Below are positions 50,047 to 58,480 of a stretch of 64,000 nucleotides of DNA, piece after piece (the stretch's first letter is position 1; every line of letters begins with the position of its first letter). The notes under the pieces were generated by a model. It was not told where the DNA came from and did no database searches. It worked only from the letters and a program-made list of their open reading frames with translations. The position numbers were made by a program, and so were the translations under genes. This DNA is from CAZWLY01 sp964634465 (GTDB lineage Bacteria > Desulfobacterota > Desulfarculia > G963662305), in contig CAZWLY010000003.1 in assembly GCA_964634465.1 (NCBI GenBank), positions 62,001 through 126,000 of the forward strand, read 5' to 3'.

Positions 50047-51204
50047 ATGGCCGAAATAAAGATACCGCTCACCAAACCCCTGCTGCCGCCCGAAGCGCTC
50101 GAACTGGTCAAGGAGAGCCTGGACTCGGGATGGTTGACCCAAGGACCCAAGGTGGCCGCCCTGGAACGGGCGGTGGCCGAACTGACCGGGGCCAGCCACG
50201 CCAAGGCGACCAGCAACGGCACCACTGCCCTGTTCACCGTTCTGGCCGCCCTCGGCGTCGGCCCCGGCGACGAAGTGATCACCACTCCTTACTCCTTCAT
50301 CGCCACGGCCAACGTCATCGTTCATCTGGGGGCCAGACCGGTCTTCATCGATATCGACCTTGACACCTACAACCTCGACCCGGCGCTGATCGAGGCCGCC
50401 GTGACCGAAAAAACGGTCGGCGTCCTGCCGGTCCACCAGATCGGCCTGCCGGTCGATCTGAACGCCGTCAAGGCCGTGGCCGAGCGACACGGCTTGTGGG
50501 TCGTCGAGGACGCCGCTTGCGCCCTGGGGGCCAAATACAAGGGCCGGCCGGTGGGCGGCGGCGGGTCGAGGGCGGCCTGCTTCTCGTTTCACCCGCGAAA
50601 GATATTGACCACCGGCGAGGGCGGGATGATCGTCACCGACGACGCCGAGCTGGCCGCCCGGTGCGGCCAGCTCGCCTCCCATGGGACCTCGGTGGAGCTT
50701 CGGGCCCGTCACGACTCGGCCAAGCACTTGAACCCCAGCTTCACCGCCTTCGGCTACAACTTCCGCATGTCCGACATCCAGGCTGCGGTCGGGCTGGCCC
50801 AGTTGCCCATCCTGGAGGAACACATCGCCGCCCGAACCCGGCTGGCCGAGCGCTACAACTCGGCCTTCGCCGGCGACGGGCGAATCGTAACCCCCTTCAA
50901 GCCCGACTACGCCGCGCCGACCTACCAGTCCTACCTGATCCGCCTGCCCGGTCTGACCGGCCGGGAGCGGGACGGTCTGATCCAGGCGCTTCGAGACCGG
51001 GGCGTGGCCTCCAATCCGGGCCTCACCGGCATCCCCTTCGAACCGGTCTATCGCCAAACCTTCGGCCCGGTCAGCCTGCCCAACACCGAAACGGCCCTGG
51101 CCACCACTCTCATCCTGCCGCTCTATCCACAAATGACCGAGGCGGAGCAGGACTACGTCATCGAGGCTCTCTTTTCGGAACTCGATCGACACTCGGGCCC
51201 CTGA
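50047..51204 (+). CDS. DegT/DnrJ/EryC1 sugar aminotransferase
   Basis: A 385-residue PLP-dependent aminotransferase, the third in the window. Lys185 in FHPRKILTTGEGG is the Schiff-base lysine; VVEDAACALGA carries the PLP-contacting Asp. The sequence type (PLTKPLLPPEALE, SGWLTQGP) is that of perosamine- or 4-keto-sugar aminotransferases, so a 4-amino-6-deoxy sugar is likely. The 73 bp after it lead directly to the second carbamoyltransferase, so the two may be co-transcribed. A structured leader precedes it. Confidence 0.86.
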   Translation: MAEIKIPLTKPLLPPEALELVKESLDSGWLTQGPKVAALERAVAELTGASHAKATSNGTTALFTVLAALGVGPGDEVITTPYSFIATANVIVHLGARPVFIDIDLDTYNLDPALIEAAVTEKTVGVLPVHQIGLPVDLNAVKAVAERHGLWVVEDAACALGAKYKGRPVGGGGSRAACFSFHPRKILTTGEGGMIVTDDAELAARCGQLASHGTSVELRARHDSAKHLNPSFTAFGYNFRMSDIQAAVGLAQLPILEEHIAARTRLAERYNSAFAGDGRIVTPFKPDYAAPTYQSYLIRLPGLTGRERDGLIQALRDRGVASNPGLTGIPFEPVYRQTFGPVSLPNTETALATTLILPLYPQMTEAEQDYVIEALFSELDRHSGP

Positions 51205-51277
51205 TCGAAGCCGGCGGCCGGGAACGCTCCACTTTGACGAAACCCAAGCCCAACACCACCACCCTTTATCTATCGCC

Positions 51278-53095
51278 GTGAATATCCTCGGCATTTCGGC
51301 CTACTATCACGATTCCGCCGCCTGTCTGGTCAGAGACGGCGAGATCGTCGCCGCCGGCCAGGAGGAGCGCTGGAGTCGCAAGAAGCACGACCATGGCTTT
51401 CCCGCCAACGCCGTCGCCTACTGCCTCGAGGAAGGCGGGCTGAGCGCCGACGAGTTGGACCTGGTCGCCTTCTACGACAAACCCTTCACCAAGTTCGACC
51501 GCCTCTTGGAGACCTACATCGCCTTCGCGCCGGCCGGCCTCAGGTCGTTTCTGGCGGCCATGCCGCTGTGGATCAAACAGAAGCTCTGGCTGCCCGAGAT
51601 AATCAAGAAGGAAGTCGGTTACGAGGGGCGAATCATCTTCCCCGAGCATCACGAATCCCACGCCGCCTCGGCCTTCTTCGCCTCACCTTACCAAAGGGCC
51701 GCCTTCCTGACCACCGACGGCGTGGGCGAGTGGACGACCACTTCCTGGGGGCTGGGCCGGGACAACCGGGTCAAGATCCTGGCCGAGATCAAGTTTCCCC
51801 ACTCACTGGGCCTCCTCTACTCGGCCTTCACCTACTTCACCGGATTCAAGGTCAACTCGGGCGAGTACAAGCTCATGGGCCTGGCCCCTTATGGCCAGCC
51901 CAAGTACGTGGGCGTCATTTTGACCGAGCTGATGGACCTCAAGGAAGACGGCTCCTACAAGCTCAACATGAAGTACTTCAACTACTGCCAGGGCCTGACC
52001 ATGACCAACGCCAGGTTCGCCAAGCTCTTCGGCGGGCCGCCCCGGAAGCCCGAAACGCCCCTGACCCAGCGAGAGATGGACCTGGCGGCCAGCGTCCAGA
52101 AGGTGACCGAAGAGGTGATCCTACGCACCGCCCGCCACATCCACGCCCAGACCGGCGAGCGCAAGCTGGTGTTGGCCGGCGGCGTGGCCCTGAACTGCGT
52201 CGCCAACGGTCGTTTGGCCCGGGAGGGGCCTTTCGACGACATCTGGATCCAGCCGGCGGCCGGCGATGCCGGCGGAGCCCTGGGCGCGGCGCTCTACGCC
52301 TGGTATCAATATCTGAACAACCCCCGCCAGGCCGACGGCGTCACCGACTTCCAGCAGGGGTCGTATCTGGGTCCGGCCTTCGACGAGGAAGCGATCGCCG
52401 GGTATCTGACCGAACGAAACATCCCCCACCGCCGCCTCGACGAAAAAAAGATGCTGGCCGCCGTGGCCGAGCTGCTGGCCGACGAGAAGGTGATCGGCTG
52501 GTTCCAGGGGCGGATGGAGTTCGGTCCCCGGGCGCTGGGTTCGCGCTCGATCATCGGCGACGCCCGTTCCCAGACGATGCAGTCGGTCATGAACCTCAAG
52601 ATCAAGTACCGCGAGTCGTTCCGGCCCTTCGCCCCGTCGGTGTTGAGCGAGGCGGCCGGCGATTACTTCGAGCTGGATCGGCCCAGTCCCTACATGCTTC
52701 TGGTGGCCGGCGTCCGGCCCGAGCTTCGCCGGGAGATGACCGAGGAGGAGAAGGGCCTTTTCGGCATCGACAAACTCAACGTCGCCCGCTCGAGCATCCC
52801 GGCGGTGACCCACGTCGATTACTCGGCCCGCATCCAGACGGTCCACGCCGAGACCAATCCGCTCTATCACCGCCTCATCAGCAAGTTCAAGGACCTGACC
52901 GGCTGCGGGGTCATCGTCAATACCTCGTTCAACGTTCGGGGCGAGCCGATCGTGTGCACGCCGGATAACGCCTACACCTGCTTCATGCGCACCGAAATGG
53001 ACTACCTGGTCATGGGGCCGTTTCTACTGGACAAGGCCGAGCAGCCCGAGTGGATCGAGGAGGGCGACTGGCGCGAGCGCTTCGAGCTGGATTGA
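51278..53095 (+). CDS. O-carbamoyltransferase (NodU/SxtI family), copy 2
   Basis: A 605-residue carbamoyltransferase, paralogue of the one at 44140. GISAYYHDSAACL, EHHESHAAS, TTDGVGEWTTTS, GEYKLMGLAPYGQP and MEFGPRALGSRSII correspond to the same motifs. Compared with copy 1 it has an insertion near residues 490-510 (RREMTEEEKGLFG). GTG start. The next genes are a complete SxtJ-type protein and a DUF5989-type protein, 3 bp and about 12 bp away, making the standard carbamoyltransferase cassette. The acceptor is probably a glycan sugar. Confidence 0.9.
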   Translation: MNILGISAYYHDSAACLVRDGEIVAAGQEERWSRKKHDHGFPANAVAYCLEEGGLSADELDLVAFYDKPFTKFDRLLETYIAFAPAGLRSFLAAMPLWIKQKLWLPEIIKKEVGYEGRIIFPEHHESHAASAFFASPYQRAAFLTTDGVGEWTTTSWGLGRDNRVKILAEIKFPHSLGLLYSAFTYFTGFKVNSGEYKLMGLAPYGQPKYVGVILTELMDLKEDGSYKLNMKYFNYCQGLTMTNARFAKLFGGPPRKPETPLTQREMDLAASVQKVTEEVILRTARHIHAQTGERKLVLAGGVALNCVANGRLAREGPFDDIWIQPAAGDAGGALGAALYAWYQYLNNPRQADGVTDFQQGSYLGPAFDEEAIAGYLTERNIPHRRLDEKKMLAAVAELLADEKVIGWFQGRMEFGPRALGSRSIIGDARSQTMQSVMNLKIKYRESFRPFAPSVLSEAAGDYFELDRPSPYMLLVAGVRPELRREMTEEEKGLFGIDKLNVARSSIPAVTHVDYSARIQTVHAETNPLYHRLISKFKDLTGCGVIVNTSFNVRGEPIVCTPDNAYTCFMRTEMDYLVMGPFLLDKAEQPEWIEEGDWRERFELD

Positions 53096-53098
53096 GTC

Positions 53099-53527
53099 AT
53101 GGGATTTTTCAGCGACATCAGCGCCGAGATGAGTGGGCTTAAGCCCACCAAAAAAGACTTGCGCAATCTTGGCCTGGTCTTCCTGGCCGCCTTCGGCACG
53201 GCCGGGCTCTATTTTCTAATGCGCGGCCGGCCGGCTTGGCCGTATTTCATTGGCCTGGCGATACTTTTTGGGGCGTGGGGGCTCACCTGGCCGGCTGGGC
53301 TAAAGCCCATTTACAAGTTTTGGATGGGCCTGGCCGCCGTGTTGGGCTGGTTTGTCTCGCGCCTGCTGTTGAGTCTGGTATTCTATCTCGTAGTCACGCC
53401 GATGGGACTGGTGATCCGCCTCTTCGGCAAAGACCTGCTGGACAAGAAGATGGACCACCGCTCCAGCTACTGGCATCTGCGCCCGGACGAGGAATACGAT
53501 CCCAAGCGAACCGAGAAGATGTATTAG
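53099..53527 (+). CDS. SxtJ-family membrane protein
   Basis: A 142-residue inner-membrane protein with three helices (about 24-40, 44-62 and 72-105) and a hydrophilic tail with SYWHLRPDEEYDPKRTEKMY, the family's end motif. SxtJ proteins are encoded beside O-carbamoyltransferases and have no proven function. It starts 3 bp after the carbamoyltransferase stop and is followed by the DUF5989-type gene. Its last helix and tail match the shorter protein at 47680. Confidence 0.82.
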   Translation: MGFFSDISAEMSGLKPTKKDLRNLGLVFLAAFGTAGLYFLMRGRPAWPYFIGLAILFGAWGLTWPAGLKPIYKFWMGLAAVLGWFVSRLLLSLVFYLVVTPMGLVIRLFGKDLLDKKMDHRSSYWHLRPDEEYDPKRTEKMY

Positions 53528-53539
53528 GAGCGAGAGGGA

Positions 53540-53698
53540 ATGGGAAAGGCCGCCATCGTCGCCGAATTCTGGGAGTTTCTCAAGGTCCGCAAGAAGTTCT
53601 GGCTGCTACCGATCGTGGTCGTGCTGGTGCTGTTGGGGGCCTTGATCGTCCTCACCCAGGGCTCGGCCGTGGCCCCGTTCATCTACACTCTGTTCTAA
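53540..53698 (+). CDS. DUF5989/SxtK-like single-helix small membrane protein, copy 2 (52 residues)
   Basis: A 52-codon gene with GAGAGGGA ahead of its ATG. EFWEFLKVRKKFWLLP is followed by one hydrophobic helix (about 24-39) and GSAVAPFIYTLF, the DUF5989 pattern. It starts 12 bp after the SxtJ gene and is followed by a strong terminator, so it ends the cassette. It is too short for most gene finders. Confidence 0.82.
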   Translation: MGKAAIVAEFWEFLKVRKKFWLLPIVVVLVLLGALIVLTQGSAVAPFIYTLF

Positions 53699-53746
53699 GC
53701 CGGGGGCGGCGCGGCCGTTCGAGGTCGGCCGGAGATGAAAGGACAC

Positions 53747-53780
53747 GGGGGAGGCCGGTCGTCGCCGGCCGCCCCTTTTT
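53747..53780 (+). terminator. Rho-independent terminator after the second carbamoyltransferase cassette
   Basis: An 11-12 bp GC-rich stem with one mismatch (53747-53758 with 53765-53775, six-base loop) is followed by five T bases (53776-53780). It lies 48 bp after the DUF5989-type gene and closes the cassette. Confidence 0.8.
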
Positions 53781-53805
53781 CTTTGCCGGTTCGAGGCCTC
53801 GGCGG

Positions 53806-53834
53806 TTGAACTCTGAACCCATTTGGCCTATAGA
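53806..53834 (+). promoter_or_regulatory. Possible promoter giving a leaderless transcript for the GT2 gene
   Basis: TTGAAC (53806-53811, 4 of 6) and TATAGA (53829-53834, 4 of 6) are 17 bases apart. Transcription would start at about 53841, which is the A of the ATG. No Shine-Dalgarno sequence precedes that ATG. Confidence 0.35.
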
Positions 53835-53840
53835 TAACCG

Positions 53841-54563
53841 ATGCGTTTGTCCATCGTCATGCCGGTTTTCAACGAAGCGGGTACGCTTCGAGAAATCGTC
53901 GCCCGGGTTCAGCGGGCCGACGTCGCTCCACTGGAACGGGAGCTCATCATCGTCGATGACGCCTCGACCGACGGCTCCCGGGATATCCTGGCCGAACTCG
54001 ACGGCCAGACCTCGCCCGATCCCGACGCCCGGCCCTTCGACGCCCCGATACGCGTCGAATACCTGCCCCGAAACCAGGGCAAAGGGGCGGCCTTGGCGGC
54101 CGGCTTCAAACTGACCACCGGGGATTTGGTCATCGTTCAGGACGCCGATCTGGAGTACGACCCGGACGAGTACCGCCTGCTTCTGGCCCCCATACTGAAG
54201 GGCAAGGCCGAGGTGGTCTACGGTTCCCGATTCACCGGCGAGCGGCGGAACATGTTCTTCCACCACTGGGTCGGCAACCGATTCCTGACCCTGGTCACCA
54301 ACGTCCTCTACAACACCACCCTGTCCGACATGGAGACCTGCTACAAGGTCTTTCCAGGCGAGTTCATCCGCTCGGTCAACATCCGCTCCAAGCGTTTCAA
54401 CTTCGAGCCCGAGATCACGGCCAAGGTGCTCAAAAGCGGCATTCGGATCTACGAGGTTCCGATATCTTACTGCGGCCGGGAATACGAGGAAGGCAAGAAG
54501 ATCACCTGGCGAGACGGCTTCGCGGCCCTGATGTCGCTGATTCGTTACCGCTTCACCGACTGA
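53841..54563 (+). CDS. Glycosyltransferase family 2 (polyprenyl-phosphate sugar synthase-like)
   Basis: A 240-residue GT-A enzyme without membrane helices. DDASTDGS (39-46) and QDADLEYDP (100-108) are the nucleotide- and metal-binding motifs of the DPM1-like group. NRFLTLVTNVLYNTTLSDMETCYKVF is typical of these enzymes. It would make a polyprenyl-phosphate sugar in the cytoplasm. It lies between a terminator and convergent minus-strand genes, so it is probably a single-gene unit. Confidence 0.84.
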   Translation: MRLSIVMPVFNEAGTLREIVARVQRADVAPLERELIIVDDASTDGSRDILAELDGQTSPDPDARPFDAPIRVEYLPRNQGKGAALAAGFKLTTGDLVIVQDADLEYDPDEYRLLLAPILKGKAEVVYGSRFTGERRNMFFHHWVGNRFLTLVTNVLYNTTLSDMETCYKVFPGEFIRSVNIRSKRFNFEPEITAKVLKSGIRIYEVPISYCGREYEEGKKITWRDGFAALMSLIRYRFTD

Positions 54564-54618
54564 CGGCGACCTCGGCCCAGGCCCCGAACCCGCCGGCGGA
54601 CTCGGCCCCTCGCCACGA

Positions 54619-55464
54619 TCACTCGGGCCACATCCGAGATAGAAAGTCGATGATTTCCGAGTTGACCGTCTCGGCTCGCTCCAGGGCTGCGTAGTGGGTG
54701 GCGTTCTCGACGACGACCAGCCTGGAGTCCGGGATGATCTCGTGGAGGAGGCGGGAGAAGCGAGGCGGAGTCAGGCGGTCGTCCTCACCGACGATGATCA
54801 AGGTCGGAACCCCGATCTCCCGTAAGGCCTCGCCCGGACCCCAATTCCAAAGGCTTCTGGCGACGGCGAGGTAGTTTTTGCGGGGATTGCGGGCCAGCTC
54901 GGAGGCGACCCAGGCCAGGACCTCCTTTGGCGCCGTGGGCGAGAGCATCTTCCGGGTCTCCCGCTCGAACCAACCCCGGCTCTCCTCGGCCATCGTCCGG
55001 CCGGTTCGGTCGTACTTTCGCGGGACGGAGAGGACCATCACCAGGCCGAGGACGGAGCGGACATAATTGACCACGACCCTGATCTTCATGGCCCGGTTCC
55101 GATGGCCGCGGGTGGCGATCAGGACCAGGGCCCGCACCCTGCGGGGATGGTCGAGGCAGTACTGCATCGAGATGAGACCGCCCATCGACCAGCCGACCAG
55201 GGCCGCCTCCTCGACGCCGAGGCCTTCGAGCAACTTGTCCAGATCCCTGGCGAACCCGGCCACGGAGTACACCCCATCGAGAGGGCTGGAGCGGCCGTGG
55301 CCTCTGACGTCCACCGTGAGGACCTGGAAATGGCGGGCCAATTCCGGGACCTGCCATCGCCACCACCCGTGGGAGGCCCAGGCCCCGTGGAGCAGCACCA
55401 CCGGCCGTCCCCGACCGCGAAGCTCATAGTAGAGCCGGCCGTCTTCCATCTCGAAAAAGGCCAT
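54619..55464 (-). CDS. Alpha/beta-fold hydrolase
   Basis: A 281-residue cytoplasmic alpha/beta hydrolase. The nucleophile Ser93 is in GWSMGG, the acid is in GEDDRLTP (Asp228 or Asp229) and His257 is in NATHYAALE. LLHGAWASHG provides the oxyanion hole. An esterase or lactonase-like activity is likely but the substrate is unknown. It converges with the GT2 gene (55 bp between the ends). An AAGGGA ribosome site precedes the ATG. Confidence 0.85.
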   Translation of the reverse strand: MAFFEMEDGRLYYELRGRGRPVVLLHGAWASHGWWRWQVPELARHFQVLTVDVRGHGRSSPLDGVYSVAGFARDLDKLLEGLGVEEAALVGWSMGGLISMQYCLDHPRRVRALVLIATRGHRNRAMKIRVVVNYVRSVLGLVMVLSVPRKYDRTGRTMAEESRGWFERETRKMLSPTAPKEVLAWVASELARNPRKNYLAVARSLWNWGPGEALREIGVPTLIIVGEDDRLTPPRFSRLLHEIIPDSRLVVVENATHYAALERAETVNSEIIDFLSRMWPE

Positions 55465-55621
55465 CGCCGTCCCTTTCCGGCGCGACGCCGGCGGGGATGA
55501 TGTCTCCGCTCGCCTCCTTCCAAAAGTTCCCGGAAGCGCCGCCGGCCGAAGGGTTGAAGCTCATCGGCTCTCGGCGAAAATGGTTTCCAACTCCTCGGTC
55601 CTGACCTCGACGCTCACCGCC

Positions 55622-56146
55622 TCAAGCCTGTCGAACCACTTGAGGCGCTCCCTCCGGCTCCCCTTGCATGACCGCCTTCTCCCTTTTCCGAAGCTCGTCG
55701 AGAAAACGCTCGTATCCTTCTTCGGAGCGATAGGCCCGTTCGATCATCTCCCGGTAATTTGCGCCGCCCGCCTCCAGGAGCCGGAGGTAGTGCTCGATGA
55801 GCAATTCGATCTCTTGAAGTTGTTTGCGGCGGACCTTGTCGGTGTAAAGCCCCTTCTTCTCCCGGCTCAAGATATCCCTGGTCTTCTGGTCGATGGCGCT
55901 GATCTCCCGGGCCTTGTCCCCTCCCTGAACCACTTTTTTCGCCGCCTCGAAAGCCAATTCCTTGGTGAACAGGAGATTCTTCCGGAGGTTGGCGAGCCTC
56001 CGCCACTGGAGGAGGCGAGCGGCCCAAAAGGGGAGACTCAGGCGTCGCTTCCAACCGGAAGCGCTCCGGTTCGGCGCGATGAGACGCAAGGCGATCTCAC
56101 CGGCCTGTCTTTCTTCGTGACGCCAAACGGCCCGAAACCCGCCCAT
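55622..56146 (-). CDS. Hypothetical charged, coiled-coil-prone protein; 3' end probably frameshifted
   Basis: A 174-residue hydrophilic protein of unknown family with long charged helices (about 55-165; EKKGLYTDKVRRKQLQEIELLIEHYL). The last codons (from about 55650) have A/T-rich third positions, unlike the rest, whereas the neighbouring frame continues with strongly G/C-ending codons to a TGA at 55561 and reads ERLKWFDRLEAV and so on. Removing one base from the CCC run at 55650-55652 joins the two into a 194-residue protein. Either a sequencing error or a true frameshift is present. Confidence 0.5.
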   Translation of the reverse strand: MGGFRAVWRHEERQAGEIALRLIAPNRSASGWKRRLSLPFWAARLLQWRRLANLRKNLLFTKELAFEAAKKVVQGGDKAREISAIDQKTRDILSREKKGLYTDKVRRKQLQEIELLIEHYLRLLEAGGANYREMIERAYRSEEGYERFLDELRKREKAVMQGEPEGAPQVVRQA

Positions 56147-56345
56147 GTAGTAGGCCCTTCAATCGCCCCGCGCCGCCGCCTCCCCACCACCGCTTCTCTC
56201 GGGGCGGTTTGCCGCAGGGCGTCAAGATGCTGTCCTAGAATCGAGACGCGGTCCGGATCGCCGCCTCGCTGCGGACGGTCCCCGGACAACCCATCCCCCC
56301 GTCATATCCATCCTCCAAGATTCATTCTGGAAAGTCAAACCGGCC

Positions 56346-56406
56346 CCGCCAAGCGTCAAGCCCGGCGGCGATCGGAACCGGGCTTGGGCCCGCCGGGGCG
56401 GTTTTT
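56346..56406 (+). terminator. Orphan rho-independent terminator-like structure
   Basis: An 8 bp stem (56359-56366 with 56378-56385, 11-base loop) and a further 4 bp stem (56390-56393 with 56398-56401) precede five T bases (56402-56406). An outer 5 bp pairing (56346-56350 with 56397-56401) is an alternative. No plus-strand gene lies upstream within this gap. Confidence 0.45.
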
Positions 56407-56429
56407 CCCAGCGCTTTCCCCCCGAAAAT

Positions 56430-56457
56430 TTGCCCTGAATAAATTAGTTAGTATTAT
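56430..56457 (+). promoter_or_regulatory. Possible sigma70-type promoter for the SDR-radical SAM fusion gene
   Basis: TTGCCC (56430-56435, 4 of 6) and TATTAT (56452-56457, 5 of 6) are 16 bases apart inside the most AT-rich stretch of the region. The gene starts 72 bases further on. Confidence 0.42.
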
Positions 56458-56529
56458 TGGAAATATGTAGCGAGGAGCGCCGGGGGCGCGGCCGTCGTTC
56501 CAATTACCATCCCAGCGATACGGTTTGTT

Positions 56530-58416
56530 GTGGCCAGATACTCGTTTTCCGGAAAGCACGTCCTGGTGACCGGGGCCAGCGGCGGCCTAGGCTCGGCCCT
56601 GGCCAGAAAGCTGGCCGCCGAAGGCGCTCGCCTGGTGGTCACCTCGCGGTCGATGAAGGCGCTCGACGAGCTGATATCCCACCTCCCGGAACCGAGCGCG
56701 GCGACGGCTGTCACCGCCGACCTGTCCGTGCCCGGGCAGGCCGAAGAGTTGGCCCGGCAGGCCCTCGAGGCGATGGGTCATATCGACGTCTTGTTCAACA
56801 ACGCCGGCATCGGCTACTTCGCGCTCATGGAGGAGTCCTCGGAGGAGAACATCCGCCACCTCTTCGAAGTCAACGTCTTTTCCCCTCTCGCCTTGGCCAA
56901 GGCCCTGATCCCCCAGATGAAGGCCAGGGGCGGCGGTCGAATAATAAACATCGTCTCCTGCGCCGGCCGGGTGCCCATCCCCACCGTCGGGGTCTACGGC
57001 GGCAGCAAGTCGGCCTTGGCGGTGATGAGCAACACCATCCGGCTCGAACTCGAACCGGCCAAGATCGAGATCATCAACGTCTATCCCGGTACGATCTCCA
57101 CCTCCTTCGAGGAAAACGCGCTGCGGGAAGAACAGCGGCCGGGGCTGTGCCCCACCGACAGGTGCGGCGTCCCCAAGTTCGAGATCGCCGACCAGGTCTT
57201 GGCGGCGGCCAGCGGCCCGCCGGGCGAGGTCTGGCTGGAACGGGAAGGAAGGTGGCTGTCCACCGCCGCCCTCATCTGGCCGAAGTACGTCGACCGGCGG
57301 CTGGCCTCGGTGCGGGATAAGGTGGTCGAGGTCAAGTCCCTGAAGAAGAGGCGCTGGCGATTGATGCAGTTGGAGCCAGCCCTGGCCTGCAACATCGAGT
57401 GTGTGATGTGCCCCTGGAAGGACGACCGGCGGCAAGTCGCGGGCGACGGTCTCATGTCGCCGGAGGTCTGGGAGGCCGTCCGCCCTCATCTGAGCCAGGC
57501 CCAATCCATCGATTTCACCGGCGGCGGCGAACCGTTGCTCCAGCCCAGGCTGGCCGACTGGATCGCCGAGGCCAAATCGGCCGGGTGCGAGACCGGCGTT
57601 CTGACCAACGGTCTCCTTCTCGACCGGGAGACGATCCACAAGCTGATCGAAGCCGGATTGGACTGGATCTGCGTCTCCCTGGACGGGGCCGAGGTCGAGG
57701 AGTACCACCGGATACGGATCGGGTCGAACTTCGAGCGGGTGTGCGACAACCTGGCCGAGCTGGCCGCCGCCAGACGCGGACAAGTCCCCAAAACGATGAT
57801 CAACTTCGTCATCATGACCATGAATCATCACCAACTGGAAGACATCGTCAGGCTGGCGGCCGACCTCGGCGTCGATCAAGTCAATTTCAAGCAGTGCGAC
57901 GTCATCCGCGGCGAACACGGCCGGGGATTGGGCCTCTTCGCCTCGACAGAGACCAAAGAGGTGCGCCGACTGAAAAAGGCCCTCTCCAAAGCGCGGAGTC
58001 TGGCCCGGCGTCTCAACGTCAAGACCACCGCCTTCTCTTTTACGCCCAGGGAGAAGCCAGTCTGCGATCAGGACCCCAGGGACTCGGTCTTCATCCGCTA
58101 CGACGGCCGGGTGGCGCCCTGCATCAACCTGGCCTTCGGTGGAGAGACGACCTTCTTGGGCCGCGAGGCGAGCCTGCCGACGGTCCACTACGGTCGTCTT
58201 CCGGAGAGTGACTTGAGAGAGTTGTGGGAGACCGAGACCTGCCGGTTCTACCGGGAGGTGTTCCAAAACCGGGTCCAGGCCTACGAGGACGTCTACGTCC
58301 GCAGTCTGACCGGAGGCTCCCGCCCCGGCCACGAGAAACTCTTCGAGGCCGCCGTCGAGGCCATGCCGGAAGCGCCGGCCGGGTGCCGGGTGTGCCATTA
58401 CCTCTACGACATCTAG
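56530..58416 (+). CDS. Fusion of a short-chain dehydrogenase and a radical SAM/SPASM enzyme
   Basis: A single 628-residue frame with two enzymes. Residues 1-255 are a classical SDR: GASGGLG (15-21), NNAG (90-93), Ser143, Tyr156 and Lys160 (YGGSK). A ~25-residue basic linker (about 258-277) leads to a radical SAM domain with Cys287, Cys291 and Cys294 (CNIECVMC), GGGEPLLQP and, further on, Cys residues of a SPASM-type region (KPVCDQD, VAPCINL, AGCRVCHYL). The two halves could act in turn on one substrate, the SDR reducing or oxidising what the radical enzyme makes. GTG start; no neighbour on the same strand within 2.6 kb. The substrate is unknown. Confidence 0.88.
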   Translation: MARYSFSGKHVLVTGASGGLGSALARKLAAEGARLVVTSRSMKALDELISHLPEPSAATAVTADLSVPGQAEELARQALEAMGHIDVLFNNAGIGYFALMEESSEENIRHLFEVNVFSPLALAKALIPQMKARGGGRIINIVSCAGRVPIPTVGVYGGSKSALAVMSNTIRLELEPAKIEIINVYPGTISTSFEENALREEQRPGLCPTDRCGVPKFEIADQVLAAASGPPGEVWLEREGRWLSTAALIWPKYVDRRLASVRDKVVEVKSLKKRRWRLMQLEPALACNIECVMCPWKDDRRQVAGDGLMSPEVWEAVRPHLSQAQSIDFTGGGEPLLQPRLADWIAEAKSAGCETGVLTNGLLLDRETIHKLIEAGLDWICVSLDGAEVEEYHRIRIGSNFERVCDNLAELAAARRGQVPKTMINFVIMTMNHHQLEDIVRLAADLGVDQVNFKQCDVIRGEHGRGLGLFASTETKEVRRLKKALSKARSLARRLNVKTTAFSFTPREKPVCDQDPRDSVFIRYDGRVAPCINLAFGGETTFLGREASLPTVHYGRLPESDLRELWETETCRFYREVFQNRVQAYEDVYVRSLTGGSRPGHEKLFEAAVEAMPEAPAGCRVCHYLYDI

Positions 58417-58480
58417 CCCGTATCTCCCATTCGCCCCATCGCCGGGAGCGCTCCTGAAGTATGCGGGACCGAAAGGAGAC

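Larger units (their letters stand above)
56147..56529 (+). other. Divergent intergenic region (383 bp)
   Basis: This gap between two divergent genes holds a terminator-like double hairpin (56346-56406) and, to its right, an AT-rich stretch with a promoter-like sequence (56430-56457) and a GAGGAG at 56472-56477 that is too far from the next start to act as its ribosome site. I see no protein gene in it. Confidence 0.6.
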
